Below, in pieces: positions 1-10,983 of a DNA stretch of 64,000 bases; position 1 is the first letter of the stretch, and every line of letters starts with the position of its first letter. Position numbers and translations under genes: made by a program. The notes under the pieces were generated by a model. It saw only the letters and a program-made list of their open reading frames with translations. It had not been told where the DNA came from and made no database searches. Source of the stretch: Pumilibacter intestinalis (lineage in GTDB: Bacteria > Bacillota > Clostridia > Christensenellales > Pumilibacteraceae); assembly GCF_943193005.1 (NCBI RefSeq), contig NZ_CALPCH010000002.1, positions 147,269-211,268 on the forward strand. Direction: 5' to 3'.

Positions 1-1
1 T

Positions 2-2133
<2,132 letters not shown>

Positions 2134-2181
2134 ATTATGTAAGCGCAAAAATATACCGCGCATCAAAAAAGGAAATTGCCT

Positions 2182-3057
2182 ATGAAAAGCATGACCGGAT
2201 ACGGCAAGGGAGTAAGTTCGCGAGACGGTAAGACCGTTACCGTGGAGCTTAAAGCCGTTAACAATCAGTATTTGGAAATAAATTCCCGACTCGGAAAATC
2301 GTATGCGTTGTGCGACGAGGTAATACGCAAAGAAATTTCGAAGCGCATAAAGCGCGGAAGCATAGACGTGTTTTTGAGTTTTGAAAATTCGCTCGGAGCA
2401 AGCTCGGAACTTAAGCTCGATATTGCGCTTGCGGCGGAATACGTAAAAGCGGCAAAGAAACTGCGCGACGAGTTTATGCTCGACGAAGACCTCGGAGTTA
2501 CGGCGTTGCTTCGCATGCCAGAGGTGTCTGCGCTTCAGCCGGTGAAGGACGAGCCCGAGCTTATAAAGGAACTAACCGCGGCGGCAACAGCGGAAGCGGT
2601 TGAAAATCTCGATACAATGCGAGAAACCGAGGGCGAGGGAATAAAAGCCGACCTCACGAAATTGGTTTCTTCGATTGTCGCCGCGCTCGAAAAATCGATA
2701 AAGCGCGCGCCGCTCGTTGTTGAAGACTATCGCGAAAAGCTCAAGCAGAGAATATCCGACGTTTTGAAAGAAACGCAGATAGACGAGGTTAGGCTTTTGA
2801 ACGAGGTGGCTTTCTTTGCCGATAAAGCGGATATAAACGAAGAAATTTCCCGCCTGTCGTCGCACATAAAACAGTTCCTCGCCTGCCTTGAAAGCGACGA
2901 ACCGCAGGGCAGAAAGTTGGATTTCCTTTCGCAGGAAATGAACAGGGAAATAAACACCATGGGAAGCAAATCCAACGATATGGAACTTACCAAACTCGTG
3001 GTTGAAATGAAAAATCAACTCGAGAAGATAAAAGAACAAATTCGTAACGTGGAGTAG
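2182..3057 (+). CDS. yicC: YicC/YloC family endoribonuclease
   Basis: A 291-residue protein that opens with Met-Lys-Ser-Met-Thr-Gly-Tyr-Gly, the signature start of the YicC/YloC family, and ends with the conserved helical DUF1732-type region (Glu-Met-Asn-Arg-Glu-x-Asn-Thr-Met-Gly-Ser-Lys). Members are known as RNA-cleaving enzymes; this is family knowledge, not something the sequence shows. ATG at 2182 was chosen because a GGA-rich ribosome site lies at 2171-2173 and the homology starts exactly there; a TTG two codons earlier is less likely. It is the first gene of an operon whose order (yicC-gmk-rpoZ-coaBC-priA) matches B. subtilis. Confidence 0.93.
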   Translation: MKSMTGYGKGVSSRDGKTVTVELKAVNNQYLEINSRLGKSYALCDEVIRKEISKRIKRGSIDVFLSFENSLGASSELKLDIALAAEYVKAAKKLRDEFMLDEDLGVTALLRMPEVSALQPVKDEPELIKELTAAATAEAVENLDTMRETEGEGIKADLTKLVSSIVAALEKSIKRAPLVVEDYREKLKQRISDVLKETQIDEVRLLNEVAFFADKADINEEISRLSSHIKQFLACLESDEPQGRKLDFLSQEMNREINTMGSKSNDMELTKLVVEMKNQLEKIKEQIRNVE

Positions 3058-3074
3058 AGAAAAATCGTCTTTGT

Positions 3075-3692
3075 ATGAAAAAAGGTTTGTTGATAGTTTT
3101 ATCGGGTCCGTCGGGCGCGGGCAAAGGAACGGTATATAACGCGGTAATTCAAAAAATGCCGCAACTTAAAAAATCGATTTCGGTAACCACGCGCTCGCCG
3201 CGCGTAGGCGAAACGGAAGGCGTTCACTATTATTTCAAGTCGGTTGAGGAATACGACCGAATGAAATCGGACGGAGAGTTTTTGGAAACCGCGCGGGTAT
3301 ACGATAATTACTACGGAACGCCCAAAGCTCCCGTGTTTGAAATGCTCGAAAAAGGCGACGACGTGTTTTTCGAAATAGATATAGCGGGCGCAAAGCAAAT
3401 TAAAGCCAAATATCCCGAATGCGTTTCGGTGTTCATAATGCCGCCGTCGTTTGAAATACTCGAGCGGCGTTTGCGAGGAAGAGGTACGGAGAGCGAAGAG
3501 AGCCTTGCGAAGAGATTGGGCAGCGCACGCTCCGAACTTGCCGAATACGGCTGTTTCGATTATATAGTTTTCAACGACGAAGCGGAAAAGGCAACGCAGA
3601 GAGTTATGGATATAATATCTGCGGAGCGTTCGGCGATATCGCGAAACGAAGAAAAAATAAAAAGTATGTTAGAAATCAAAACGGAGATATAA
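3075..3692 (+). CDS. gmk: Guanylate kinase
   Basis: Phosphorylates GMP to GDP with ATP, an essential step of guanine nucleotide supply. The 205-residue length is normal. The P-loop Gly-Pro-Ser-Gly-Ala-Gly-Lys-Gly-Thr occupies residues 11-19, followed by the GMP-binding segment (Ser-Val-Thr-Thr-Arg-x-Pro-Arg-x-Gly-Glu) and the Glu-Ile-Asp-Ile-Ala-Gly-Ala region. The ribosome site is weak: a GGAG at the end of yicC is rather far upstream of ATG 3075. It sits 17 bases after yicC and 5 before rpoZ, a conserved triplet. Confidence 0.97.
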   Translation: MKKGLLIVLSGPSGAGKGTVYNAVIQKMPQLKKSISVTTRSPRVGETEGVHYYFKSVEEYDRMKSDGEFLETARVYDNYYGTPKAPVFEMLEKGDDVFFEIDIAGAKQIKAKYPECVSVFIMPPSFEILERRLRGRGTESEESLAKRLGSARSELAEYGCFDYIVFNDEAEKATQRVMDIISAERSAISRNEEKIKSMLEIKTEI

Positions 3693-3697
3693 ATATT

Positions 3698-3898
3698 ATG
3701 ATGATTGACCCACCCATTGATAAGCTCGTAGACAAAGTGGGGTGCAAGTACGCGCTCGTATGTCTTATCACCAAACGCGCCCGCTATCTTTTGGACAAGA
3801 AAGCGGAAATGCTCGAAGCCGAGAATATTCGCGCCGTATCTTGCGCGGCTTACGAAACTTACGAAGGCAAAGTGGAAGCGCGTTACGAGGACGATTGA
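3698..3898 (+). CDS. rpoZ: RNA polymerase omega subunit
   Basis: A 66-residue protein with the omega pattern: an N-terminal Pro-Pro-Ile-Asp-Lys-Leu, then Lys-Tyr-Ala-Leu-Val-x-Leu-x-x-Lys-Arg-Ala-Arg. Omega stabilises the beta-prime subunit of RNA polymerase. The length and the position directly after gmk fit the family in Firmicutes. The coding sequence starts Met-Met; either ATG (3698 or 3701) could be used. The downstream coaBC begins at the very next base after the stop, so translation is probably coupled. Confidence 0.9.
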   Translation: MMIDPPIDKLVDKVGCKYALVCLITKRARYLLDKKAEMLEAENIRAVSCAAYETYEGKVEARYEDD

Positions 3899-5080
3899 TT
3901 GAAACTTTCAGGCAAGACAATTACCGTAGGCGTTACGGGCGGCATTGCGGCTTATAAGGCGTGCGAGCTTGTCAGCTTGCTCAAAAAGGCGGGTGCGGAC
4001 GTTCACGTTGTTATGACGCAGCATGCAACGCAGTTTGTCGCGCCGCTGTCTTTCGAGGCTCTCAGCGGCAACCGCGCGGTAACCGATATGTTCGATACCG
4101 ACCACGAGTGGGAAATCGGGCATATTTCGCTTGCCAAAAAGTCGGACTTATTCGTAGTTGCGCCCGCTACCGCAAATATTGTGGGAAAGCTCGCGTGCGG
4201 AATTGCCGACGACTTTTTGTCTACCACGCTAATGGCTACCAAAGCTCCCGTTGTGCTTGCGCCCGCCATGAATACGGGAATGCTTACGAGCGCGGCGTAT
4301 ACCGCCAACGAAGCGACTTTACGCGCTCGCGGATATATTTTCGCGGAGTCGGCAAGCGGCAGACTTGCTTGCGGCGACGACGGCAAGGGCAGAATGGCGG
4401 AACCGCAAGAAATATTAAAGCTTATAGAGTCGGTTTTGGCGGTTCGCAAAGATTACGCGGGCAAACGAGTGCTCGTTACCGCGGGCGGGACGCGCGAGCC
4501 TATAGACCCCGTGCGCTTTATCGGAAACCGTTCGAGCGGAAAGATGGGAGCGGCTATAGCCGCCGCGGCGTATGAGCGCGGCGCGGAGGTGATATACGTA
4601 GCCACTCCCGACGCGGTAAAACCGAATGCGGCGGTAAAAACCGTTACGGTAAGCACCACCGCCGAAATGTATCGCGCGGTGCTCGAAGAAACCGAAAACG
4701 CCGATATAGTGATTAAAGCCGCCGCGCCCGCGGACTACGCACCCGAGGCGGTTGCCGAAAATAAGATAAAGAGCGGAGAGATTACGCTCAAGCTCAAAAA
4801 AAATCCCGATATAGCCGCGGCGGTAGGAAAAATAAAGGGCGAACGCAAGCTCGTTATATTCTCCGCGGAAACCGAAAATCTCAAAGAGAACGCGACTCGA
4901 AAACTGAAAAAGAAAGGCGCGGACATGGTGGTTGCCAACAACGTGCTCACTCCGGGCGCGGGATTTTCGACCGATACCAACATAGCCGCGATAATAACCG
5001 AAAAATCCTTTGTACAGCTCGATAAAATGACTAAGCGCGAACTTGCCGACGTGATTTTGGACGAAATAATAAAATTATAA
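3899..5080 (+). CDS. coaBC: Bifunctional phosphopantothenoylcysteine decarboxylase / synthetase CoaBC
   Basis: Carries out two steps of coenzyme A synthesis: joining 4'-phosphopantothenate to cysteine (CoaB) and decarboxylating the product with FMN (CoaC). Of 393 residues, 1-180 are the flavoprotein CoaC half with His75, a Pro-Ala-Met-Asn motif near 122-125 and Cys158; the CoaB half follows, with Arg-Phe-Ile-Gly-Asn-Arg-Ser-Ser-Gly-Lys around Asn210 and a Lys-Lys-Asn-Pro-Asp near 300-304. These residues match the family's known active sites. The only sensible start is TTG at 3899, directly after the rpoZ stop, with GAGG at 3887-3890. priA follows without a gap. Confidence 0.95.
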   Translation: MKLSGKTITVGVTGGIAAYKACELVSLLKKAGADVHVVMTQHATQFVAPLSFEALSGNRAVTDMFDTDHEWEIGHISLAKKSDLFVVAPATANIVGKLACGIADDFLSTTLMATKAPVVLAPAMNTGMLTSAAYTANEATLRARGYIFAESASGRLACGDDGKGRMAEPQEILKLIESVLAVRKDYAGKRVLVTAGGTREPIDPVRFIGNRSSGKMGAAIAAAAYERGAEVIYVATPDAVKPNAAVKTVTVSTTAEMYRAVLEETENADIVIKAAAPADYAPEAVAENKIKSGEITLKLKKNPDIAAAVGKIKGERKLVIFSAETENLKENATRKLKKKGADMVVANNVLTPGAGFSTDTNIAAIITEKSFVQLDKMTKRELADVILDEIIKL

Positions 5081-7279
5081 ATGATAGCCGAAGTAATTGT
5101 AGACATTTCCAATTCCGAAGTAGACCGAATATTCGATTATTTTTTCGAGTCGGCTGACGTAAAAAAAGGAAGCAGGGTGTCGGTTCCGTTCGGCAACAGA
5201 AAGATAGAAGGGTACGTAATAGGTATAAAAAGCGATACCCTCGTTCCCAAAGACAAGTTGAAAGCCGTTTGCGAAACGCTCGACGACAGACCTGTTATAG
5301 GCGAGGAAATGCTCGAGCTTATGCGGTTTATGTGCGAGCGGTATCATTTGCGCGTGGTAGACGCGTTGCGGCTGTTTATTCCGTCGCAAATGCGCGGCGG
5401 CAGAATTATAGAACTGAAAAAACGGTTTGTGCGGATATCGCCCGAATATGCGGATAAAGACCCGAGCGAATTTATAAGAGCTTCGGCAAAGGCGCAACAT
5501 GAACTTTTCGAGTACGTGCGCGCTTGCGAAGAGGCGGATACCGCGTATATATCCAAAGAGTATTCCGCGGCGGCACTGCGCAATCTCATAGACCGCGGAA
5601 TATTCGAGGCGTTTGAAAAAGCCGCGCGAAGGATGCCCTATAAGTCGGTGGGCGGCGCGGGTCAAAGCGTGGAGCTTACGAGTGCGCAGAGAGCGGCGGT
5701 AGACGCTGTGCGCGGTGCTTGCGGCGAAATATTTTTGCTTCACGGAGTGACGGGCAGCGGCAAAACCGAAGTATACATGAACGCAATCGCCGCCGCGCTC
5801 GAACGGGGAAAAACCGCAATAATGCTCGAGCCCGAAATATCGCTCACTCCGCAGGTTCTCAAAAATTTCCGCGCCCGTTTCGGCGACAGCGTTGCTATTT
5901 TGCACAGCGGCTTGAGCGCGGGCGAAAGGTTTGACGAGTGGCGCAGGCTTTTGTGCGGCGAAGCCAAAGTTGCGGTGGGAGCGCGTTCGGCGATATTTGC
6001 GCCGCTGTCGGATTTGGGGCTTATCATAATAGACGAAGAGCACGATGCGAGTTATGTTTCGGACAGCAATCCGCGCTATTCCACCGAAGAGGTTGCGGCG
6101 TTCAGGGCAAAATACAATAACTGTAATTTGGTGATGGGGAGCGCGACTCCGTCGGTGGAGTCTTACTATAAGGCGAAGGCAGGCGAGTACAAATTGCTCG
6201 AACTGCGCGAACGCATAGCGAGCAGACCTTTGCCCGATATAGAGATAGTAAACATGTGCGACGAACTGCGCAACGGAAACAACGGCTTTTTGTCGCGCAG
6301 ACTTAGTTGCGAGCTTGCGGAGTGTTTGGAGCGCGGCGAGCAAGCGATAATATTCATCAACCGCAGAGGATACGCTTCGTTTGTGATGTGCGCTCAATGC
6401 GGCTACGTAGCCAAGTGCGAAAGGTGCGACGTGTCGCTTGTGTATCACCGCGACGAAAACGTACTTAAATGCCACTACTGCAACAACCGTTATGCGCCGC
6501 TCGACGTATGCCCGCAGTGCAAGGGAACGCATTTGCGGCAGGGCTACATAGGAACGCAAAAGGTGGCGGCGGAAATATCCAAAATGTTTCCGAGTAAAAA
6601 AGTGTTGCGCATGGATAATGATACAACCCGCAACAAAGACGCTCATCTCGAAATACTCGGGCGTTTCGGTTCTCGGGAAGCCGACGTGCTTGTGGGCACG
6701 CAGATGATAGCCAAAGGACACGATTTTCCCAACGTAACGCTTGTGGGAATTATCGACGCGGATATGAGTCTGCACTTTGCCGATTACCGAGCGGCGGAAC
6801 GCACCTTTCAGCTTATTACGCAGGTTTCGGGCAGAGCGGGGCGAGACGTTAAGCCGGGCAAAGTGGTGCTTCAAACTTATTCGCCGGGGCACTACGTATA
6901 CAAACTTGCGGCGAGAAACGATTACCGAGGTTTCTTCGAAAAGGAATGCAACTTAAGAGAGGTTACCAAGTATCCGCCATTTTCCAAAATAGTGCGTATT
7001 CTGATTACTTCGGAGAGCGAGAGCGACGCATTCGACGCGTTGAAAGCCGATTTCGACGATATCAATGCGCTTGCTCGCGAAAACGCCGATTGTTTCGCGT
7101 ATTTAGCGGCAATGAAAGCTCCGCTTAAAAGAATACAAGACAAATACCGCGTACAGATTATCGCGAGAATAACGGAGAATTTCGACTCTTTGATACAAAA
7201 GATATACGAAATTACCGACTCGCATTACTCGAGCAAAACGACTTGTTTTGTGGAAATAAATCCGAGCAACATGAGTTAA
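5081..7279 (+). CDS. priA: Primosomal protein N' (replication restart helicase PriA)
   Basis: A 732-residue SF2 3'-to-5' helicase that reloads the replisome at stalled forks. Visible are the N-terminal 3'-DNA-binding domain, Walker A Gly-Val-Thr-Gly-Ser-Gly-Lys-Thr-Glu, the Asp-Glu-Glu-His box, and an eight-cysteine zinc region (Cys-x2-Cys pairs between bases about 6390 and 6520) inserted between the helicase lobes, then the Gln-x-x-Gly-Arg-Ala-Gly-Arg motif VI. The ATG is the first base after the coaBC stop. A large antisense open frame over this gene is a composition effect. Confidence 0.97.
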   Translation: MIAEVIVDISNSEVDRIFDYFFESADVKKGSRVSVPFGNRKIEGYVIGIKSDTLVPKDKLKAVCETLDDRPVIGEEMLELMRFMCERYHLRVVDALRLFIPSQMRGGRIIELKKRFVRISPEYADKDPSEFIRASAKAQHELFEYVRACEEADTAYISKEYSAAALRNLIDRGIFEAFEKAARRMPYKSVGGAGQSVELTSAQRAAVDAVRGACGEIFLLHGVTGSGKTEVYMNAIAAALERGKTAIMLEPEISLTPQVLKNFRARFGDSVAILHSGLSAGERFDEWRRLLCGEAKVAVGARSAIFAPLSDLGLIIIDEEHDASYVSDSNPRYSTEEVAAFRAKYNNCNLVMGSATPSVESYYKAKAGEYKLLELRERIASRPLPDIEIVNMCDELRNGNNGFLSRRLSCELAECLERGEQAIIFINRRGYASFVMCAQCGYVAKCERCDVSLVYHRDENVLKCHYCNNRYAPLDVCPQCKGTHLRQGYIGTQKVAAEISKMFPSKKVLRMDNDTTRNKDAHLEILGRFGSREADVLVGTQMIAKGHDFPNVTLVGIIDADMSLHFADYRAAERTFQLITQVSGRAGRDVKPGKVVLQTYSPGHYVYKLAARNDYRGFFEKECNLREVTKYPPFSKIVRILITSESESDAFDALKADFDDINALARENADCFAYLAAMKAPLKRIQDKYRVQIIARITENFDSLIQKIYEITDSHYSSKTTCFVEINPSNMS

Positions 7280-7290
7280 GAGGTGAAATT

Positions 7291-7743
7291 ATGGCAATAC
7301 GAGAAATTGTTAAACTCGGCGACGAGGTTTTGAGAACCAAAGCGAAAGAAGTTACCAAATTCGACGAGTCGCTCGGCGTGTTGATAGACGATATGTTCGA
7401 CACCATGTTCAAAGCCGACGGAGTGGGGCTCGCCGCACCGCAGGTGGGAATACTGCGCAGAATATGCGTGGTTTGCGTAGACGGCGTTACAAAGTACGAG
7501 CTTGTAAATCCCGAAATACTCAAGTTCGGCGGCATACAGCGCGGTGCGGAAGGTTGCTTGAGTTGTCCGGGCAGAAGCGGAATTGTCGCGCGTCCGAAAA
7601 AAATGACGGTGAAAGCGCAGGACAGAACGGGAGAGAGCAAGTTATATAAGGTGGACGGATTTACCGCCGTTGCCTTTTCGCACGAGATAGACCATCTCGA
7701 CGGCGTTTTGTTCGTAGACAAGATAGAGCGTGAGGACGAGTAA
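7291..7743 (+). CDS. def: Peptide deformylase
   Basis: Removes the formyl group from the initiator methionine of new proteins. The three family motifs are present: Gly-Val-Gly-Leu-Ala-Ala-Pro-Gln-Val-Gly (44-53), Glu-Gly-Cys-Leu-Ser (87-91, metal ligand Cys89) and His-Glu-x-x-Asp-His (131-135). The residue after Glu-Gly-Cys-Leu-Ser is Cys92 rather than the usual Val, an unusual extra cysteine next to the metal site. ATG 7291 follows AAGAGGTG at 7278-7285; an upstream TTG inside priA is not supported. Next to fmt, which adds the formyl group to initiator tRNA. Confidence 0.96.
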   Translation: MAIREIVKLGDEVLRTKAKEVTKFDESLGVLIDDMFDTMFKADGVGLAAPQVGILRRICVVCVDGVTKYELVNPEILKFGGIQRGAEGCLSCPGRSGIVARPKKMTVKAQDRTGESKLYKVDGFTAVAFSHEIDHLDGVLFVDKIEREDE

Positions 7744-8666
7744 TGCGCATAATTTTTATGGGAACGCCCGAATTCGCAGTGCCCGTGCTTGACGCGCTTG
7801 CGAATTCGGAACACGAAATCGTTGCGGTGATATCTCAGCCCGACCGCGAAAAAGACAAAAAAGGCAATTTGTTGGCTACGCCCGTAAAGCAATATGCCGA
7901 GGAGCACTCGCTCGACTGTTTGCAGTTCGATAAGGTATCGGCTCACGTTTCGCAACTGCGGGGATTAAATCCCGACGCGATAGTAACCGCGGCATACGGG
8001 CAGTTGTTGAGCGCGGAGGTTTTGCAAACGCCGCGGCTCGGCGTTCTCAACGTGCACGCTTCTCTTTTGCCCGCATACAGGGGCAGTTCGCCCATTCAGT
8101 CGGCGATACTGTGCGGCGAAAAGGTAACGGGCGTTACCATTATGAAAACCGAACTGAGCATGGATACGGGCGATATTCTCTCTAAGCGCGAGATAGCCAT
8201 AGACGAGCGCGACACCGCGGAAACGCTTTCGCATAAATTATCGAAGCTCGGCGCGTCTCTTTTGCTCGAGGTTTTGGAAAAGTACGGGCGCAATGAAATT
8301 ACCCCTCGAAAGCAGGACGACTCGAAAGCCACTTATTGCAAAAAGATAACCAAAGCTGACGGATTGATAGATTGGAGTGCGAGCGCAAGCGAAATTTGTT
8401 GCAAGATACGCGCTTATTATCCTTGGCCCGTGGCGTACGCTTATTTGTGCGGAACGCCGCTCAAGATTTACGAAGCGAATATATCCGAAAACAGTTTTGG
8501 CGAAAGCGGCTTAGTCACGGTTAAAGGCAACGAAATGTACGTGTCTTGCGGCTCGGGCAGCATAAAAGTAAAGCGCATGCAGTTGCCCGGAAAAAAGGTT
8601 TTGCCTGCCGAAGAGTTTTTGCGCGGCAGAAATATACCCGAAGGGTGCGTCTTGAAAAATGCGTAA
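7743..8666 (+). CDS. fmt: Methionyl-tRNA formyltransferase
   Basis: Formylates Met-tRNA(fMet) with 10-formyltetrahydrofolate for translation initiation. The 307-residue protein begins with the characteristic Phe-Met-Gly-Thr-Pro-Glu-Phe-Ala-Val-Pro and carries the catalytic His-Ala-Ser-Leu-Leu-Pro-x-x-Arg-Gly segment near bases 8055-8085. The C-terminal OB-like tRNA-binding domain is present. Its start overlaps the def stop by one base (TAATG) and its end overlaps rsmB by eight, so the def-fmt-rsmB block is translationally coupled. Confidence 0.96.
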   Translation: MRIIFMGTPEFAVPVLDALANSEHEIVAVISQPDREKDKKGNLLATPVKQYAEEHSLDCLQFDKVSAHVSQLRGLNPDAIVTAAYGQLLSAEVLQTPRLGVLNVHASLLPAYRGSSPIQSAILCGEKVTGVTIMKTELSMDTGDILSKREIAIDERDTAETLSHKLSKLGASLLLEVLEKYGRNEITPRKQDDSKATYCKKITKADGLIDWSASASEICCKIRAYYPWPVAYAYLCGTPLKIYEANISENSFGESGLVTVKGNEMYVSCGSGSIKVKRMQLPGKKVLPAEEFLRGRNIPEGCVLKNA

Positions 8667-9942
8667 CGACAGGGATATTACGGTATACGAATTGTTAATG
8701 AAGGTGTTTCGCGATAACGCGTACGCTTCCATTGCGCTCAACGACGCGCTTTCCGATTGCAAAGCGGAAGACAAGCCGTATATCACCAAACTTTTTTACG
8801 GAGTGCTCGAGCGCAATATTTATTACGATTACGCGATAGAAAAATTCGCGAGTTCCAAACCCAAAAAGCCTATAGCCGTAATAGTTAAAATGGGATACTA
8901 TTTGCTTGAAAACATGCGAGTGCCTTCGTACGCGGCTGTAAACAATATGGTGTCGCTGTGCGGCAAAGTGGGAAAGAGCGGAGCTTCGGGTTTTGTAAAT
9001 TCGGCTTTGCGCAAATTCAAGCCGCCCGAACTGCCGCAAGAAGGCACGCTCGAACGTCTATCGGTAGAATACGGATATCCTTTGTGGCTTTGCGAAATGC
9101 TCGTAAACGATTACGGCTATACTTTTGTGCGGGATATGCTGGCGCATGCTCCCGAAAAGCGCACTCATATACGCGTTAACAACGCGGTTATAAGCGAAAA
9201 GAAATTTGCCGAGAAATACGCGGATTTTATTTCGGACGGCGACGACCCCGCACTCTCTCCGTCGCGCGTAGGGTATTATGCTACGCGTAAGTTTATCGAA
9301 AGCGCGAATTCCGGCGATTACGTTGTGCAGTCCGCCGCCTCGATTGCCGCGGTGAAAGCGTATTTACACAATCTGCCAAATGTAAAACTCGCGCTCGACA
9401 CATGCGCCGCACCCGGAGGAAAGGCTGTGCTTACGGCTTCGATAAGCGGAGCGCAAGTCGTTGCGTGCGACGTTCACAAGCACAGGGTGGAACTCATACG
9501 CAAGTACGCGTTTCATTGCGATACGAGAATTTGCGCCCTTGTGCAAGACGCAACCGTTTACAATCCCGAGTGGCGCAACAAGTACGATTTGGTTATATGC
9601 GACGTTCCTTGCAGCGGAATAGGCGTTGCGGGTTCTAAGCCCGATATACTTTACAATCGCGGAAAAGAGGATATCGCCGAACTTGCCGCGCTCCAAAAGA
9701 AGATACTCGAAACCGCGAGCGCGTACGTAAAAAAGGGCGGCAGACTGTGCTATTCCACGTGCACGGTGTTAAAGTGCGAAAACGGCGATATAATAAAAGA
9801 TTTTCTTTCGCGCCACCACGAATTCGAGCGCGATATGATTGAGTCGCCGTATACCCACGGCGAGTCGAGCGAAATAAATTTGTTTCCGCATTTGCACAAT
9901 ACCGACGGTTTCTTTGTTGCGGCAATGAGAAAGAGGGCGTAA
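8659..9942 (+). CDS. rsmB: 16S rRNA m5C967 methyltransferase RsmB (Sun/Fmu)
   Basis: A 427-residue SAM-dependent RNA cytosine-5 methyltransferase with an N-terminal NusB-like domain (about residues 1-140) and a Rossmann methyltransferase domain. The SAM site (Asp-Thr-Cys-Ala-Ala-Pro-Gly-Gly-Lys), the Cys-Asp-Val-Pro-Cys-Ser-Gly motif IV and the Tyr-Ser-Thr-Cys-Thr motif VI, which carry the two catalytic cysteines, are all visible. The target assignment follows family and gene order (fmt-rsmB-rlmN) rather than direct proof. Confidence 0.93.
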   Translation: MRNDRDITVYELLMKVFRDNAYASIALNDALSDCKAEDKPYITKLFYGVLERNIYYDYAIEKFASSKPKKPIAVIVKMGYYLLENMRVPSYAAVNNMVSLCGKVGKSGASGFVNSALRKFKPPELPQEGTLERLSVEYGYPLWLCEMLVNDYGYTFVRDMLAHAPEKRTHIRVNNAVISEKKFAEKYADFISDGDDPALSPSRVGYYATRKFIESANSGDYVVQSAASIAAVKAYLHNLPNVKLALDTCAAPGGKAVLTASISGAQVVACDVHKHRVELIRKYAFHCDTRICALVQDATVYNPEWRNKYDLVICDVPCSGIGVAGSKPDILYNRGKEDIAELAALQKKILETASAYVKKGGRLCYSTCTVLKCENGDIIKDFLSRHHEFERDMIESPYTHGESSEINLFPHLHNTDGFFVAAMRKRA

Positions 9943-9945
9943 ATC

Positions 9946-10983
9946 TTGAAAATATTGGCGGATTACGATATCGACGAACTGAAAAAGATTGTTTCCGAAA
10001 TGGGACAGCCGTCTTTTCGCGCGACTCAAATTTTCAAATGGTTGTATAGCGGCGCGGATTTCGACGGCATGACCGATTTGCCCGCCGAGTTCAGAAAGGA
10101 GCTTTCTCGAGAGTATATAGCCGTTCCGCTCACTATTGCCGAAAAATTCGTTTCCAAAGACGGCTCGGTAAAATTTTTGTACAAGTATCACGACGGAAAT
10201 ATTATAGAGGGCGTATATATGCCGCATTCCTACGGCGATACGCTGTGCGTGTCTACACAGGTCGGTTGCCGCATGGGGTGTTCGTTTTGCGCGTCGGGCA
10301 TCGGCGGGCTTGTGAGAAATCTCACTGCGGGCGAAATAGCGGCGCAGGTTATAGCGGTGAACGGCTATCTCGGCGGCAGTGCCGCAAATCGCAAAATATC
10401 CAATCTCGTGCTTATGGGGAGCGGAGAACCTCTCGACAATTACGACAACGTAACAAAGTTTTTGCGGCTCGTTACCAATAAAAACGCACTCGATTTCGGT
10501 ATGCGCTCGATATCGCTTTCCACTTGCGGGTTGGTTGAAAATATCAAACGGCTTGCGGACGAGGGATACGGCGTTACGTTGTCGGTTTCTTTGCACGCCA
10601 CCACCGACGAAAGCCGCCGCGAGCTCATGCCCATAGCTCATAAATACACGCTTGCCCAAATTACCGAAGCGGTGAAATACTATTTCGAAAAGACGGGCAG
10701 GCGCATTATATTCGAGTATGCGCTCGTTAAGGGCAAAAATATGAGCGCGTTCGATTGCAAACGTTTGCGGGAAATTACGCGCGGATATCCGTCGCACGTA
10801 AATCTCATAAAACTAAACTATGTGAAAGAAAAGGGGATGCAAGGTTGCTCGGACGAAGAAGCAAAGCGGTTTTTGCAAAGACTTACCGAAATGAACGTGT
10901 CGGCAACGATACGCCGCTCGTTCGGCAACGACGTGGGCGGAGCTTGCGGACAGCTTAGGAGAAACTACATTGCTGAAAGGTAG
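9946..10983 (+). CDS. rlmN: Dual-specificity 23S rRNA/tRNA adenine-C2 methyltransferase RlmN
   Basis: A radical SAM enzyme that makes 2-methyladenosine in 23S rRNA (A2503) and in tRNAs. The 345-residue protein has the iron-sulfur motif Cys108-x3-Cys112-x2-Cys115 and the C-terminal methyl-carrying cysteine in Gly-Ala-Cys-Gly-Gln-Leu (Cys334). TTG at 9946 is the start, three bases after rsmB. The last 14 bases overlap rsgA. In B. subtilis, prpC and prkC sit between these two genes; here they do not. Confidence 0.95.
   Translation: MKILADYDIDELKKIVSEMGQPSFRATQIFKWLYSGADFDGMTDLPAEFRKELSREYIAVPLTIAEKFVSKDGSVKFLYKYHDGNIIEGVYMPHSYGDTLCVSTQVGCRMGCSFCASGIGGLVRNLTAGEIAAQVIAVNGYLGGSAANRKISNLVLMGSGEPLDNYDNVTKFLRLVTNKNALDFGMRSISLSTCGLVENIKRLADEGYGVTLSVSLHATTDESRRELMPIAHKYTLAQITEAVKYYFEKTGRRIIFEYALVKGKNMSAFDCKRLREITRGYPSHVNLIKLNYVKEKGMQGCSDEEAKRFLQRLTEMNVSATIRRSFGNDVGGACGQLRRNYIAER

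Noticed and set aside
5075..6892. A 605-codon open frame on the minus strand opposite priA
   Set aside because: It lies fully over a clear priA, its translation is Arg/His/Tyr-rich with no known motif, and similar antisense frames occur opposite many genes here because of codon bias.
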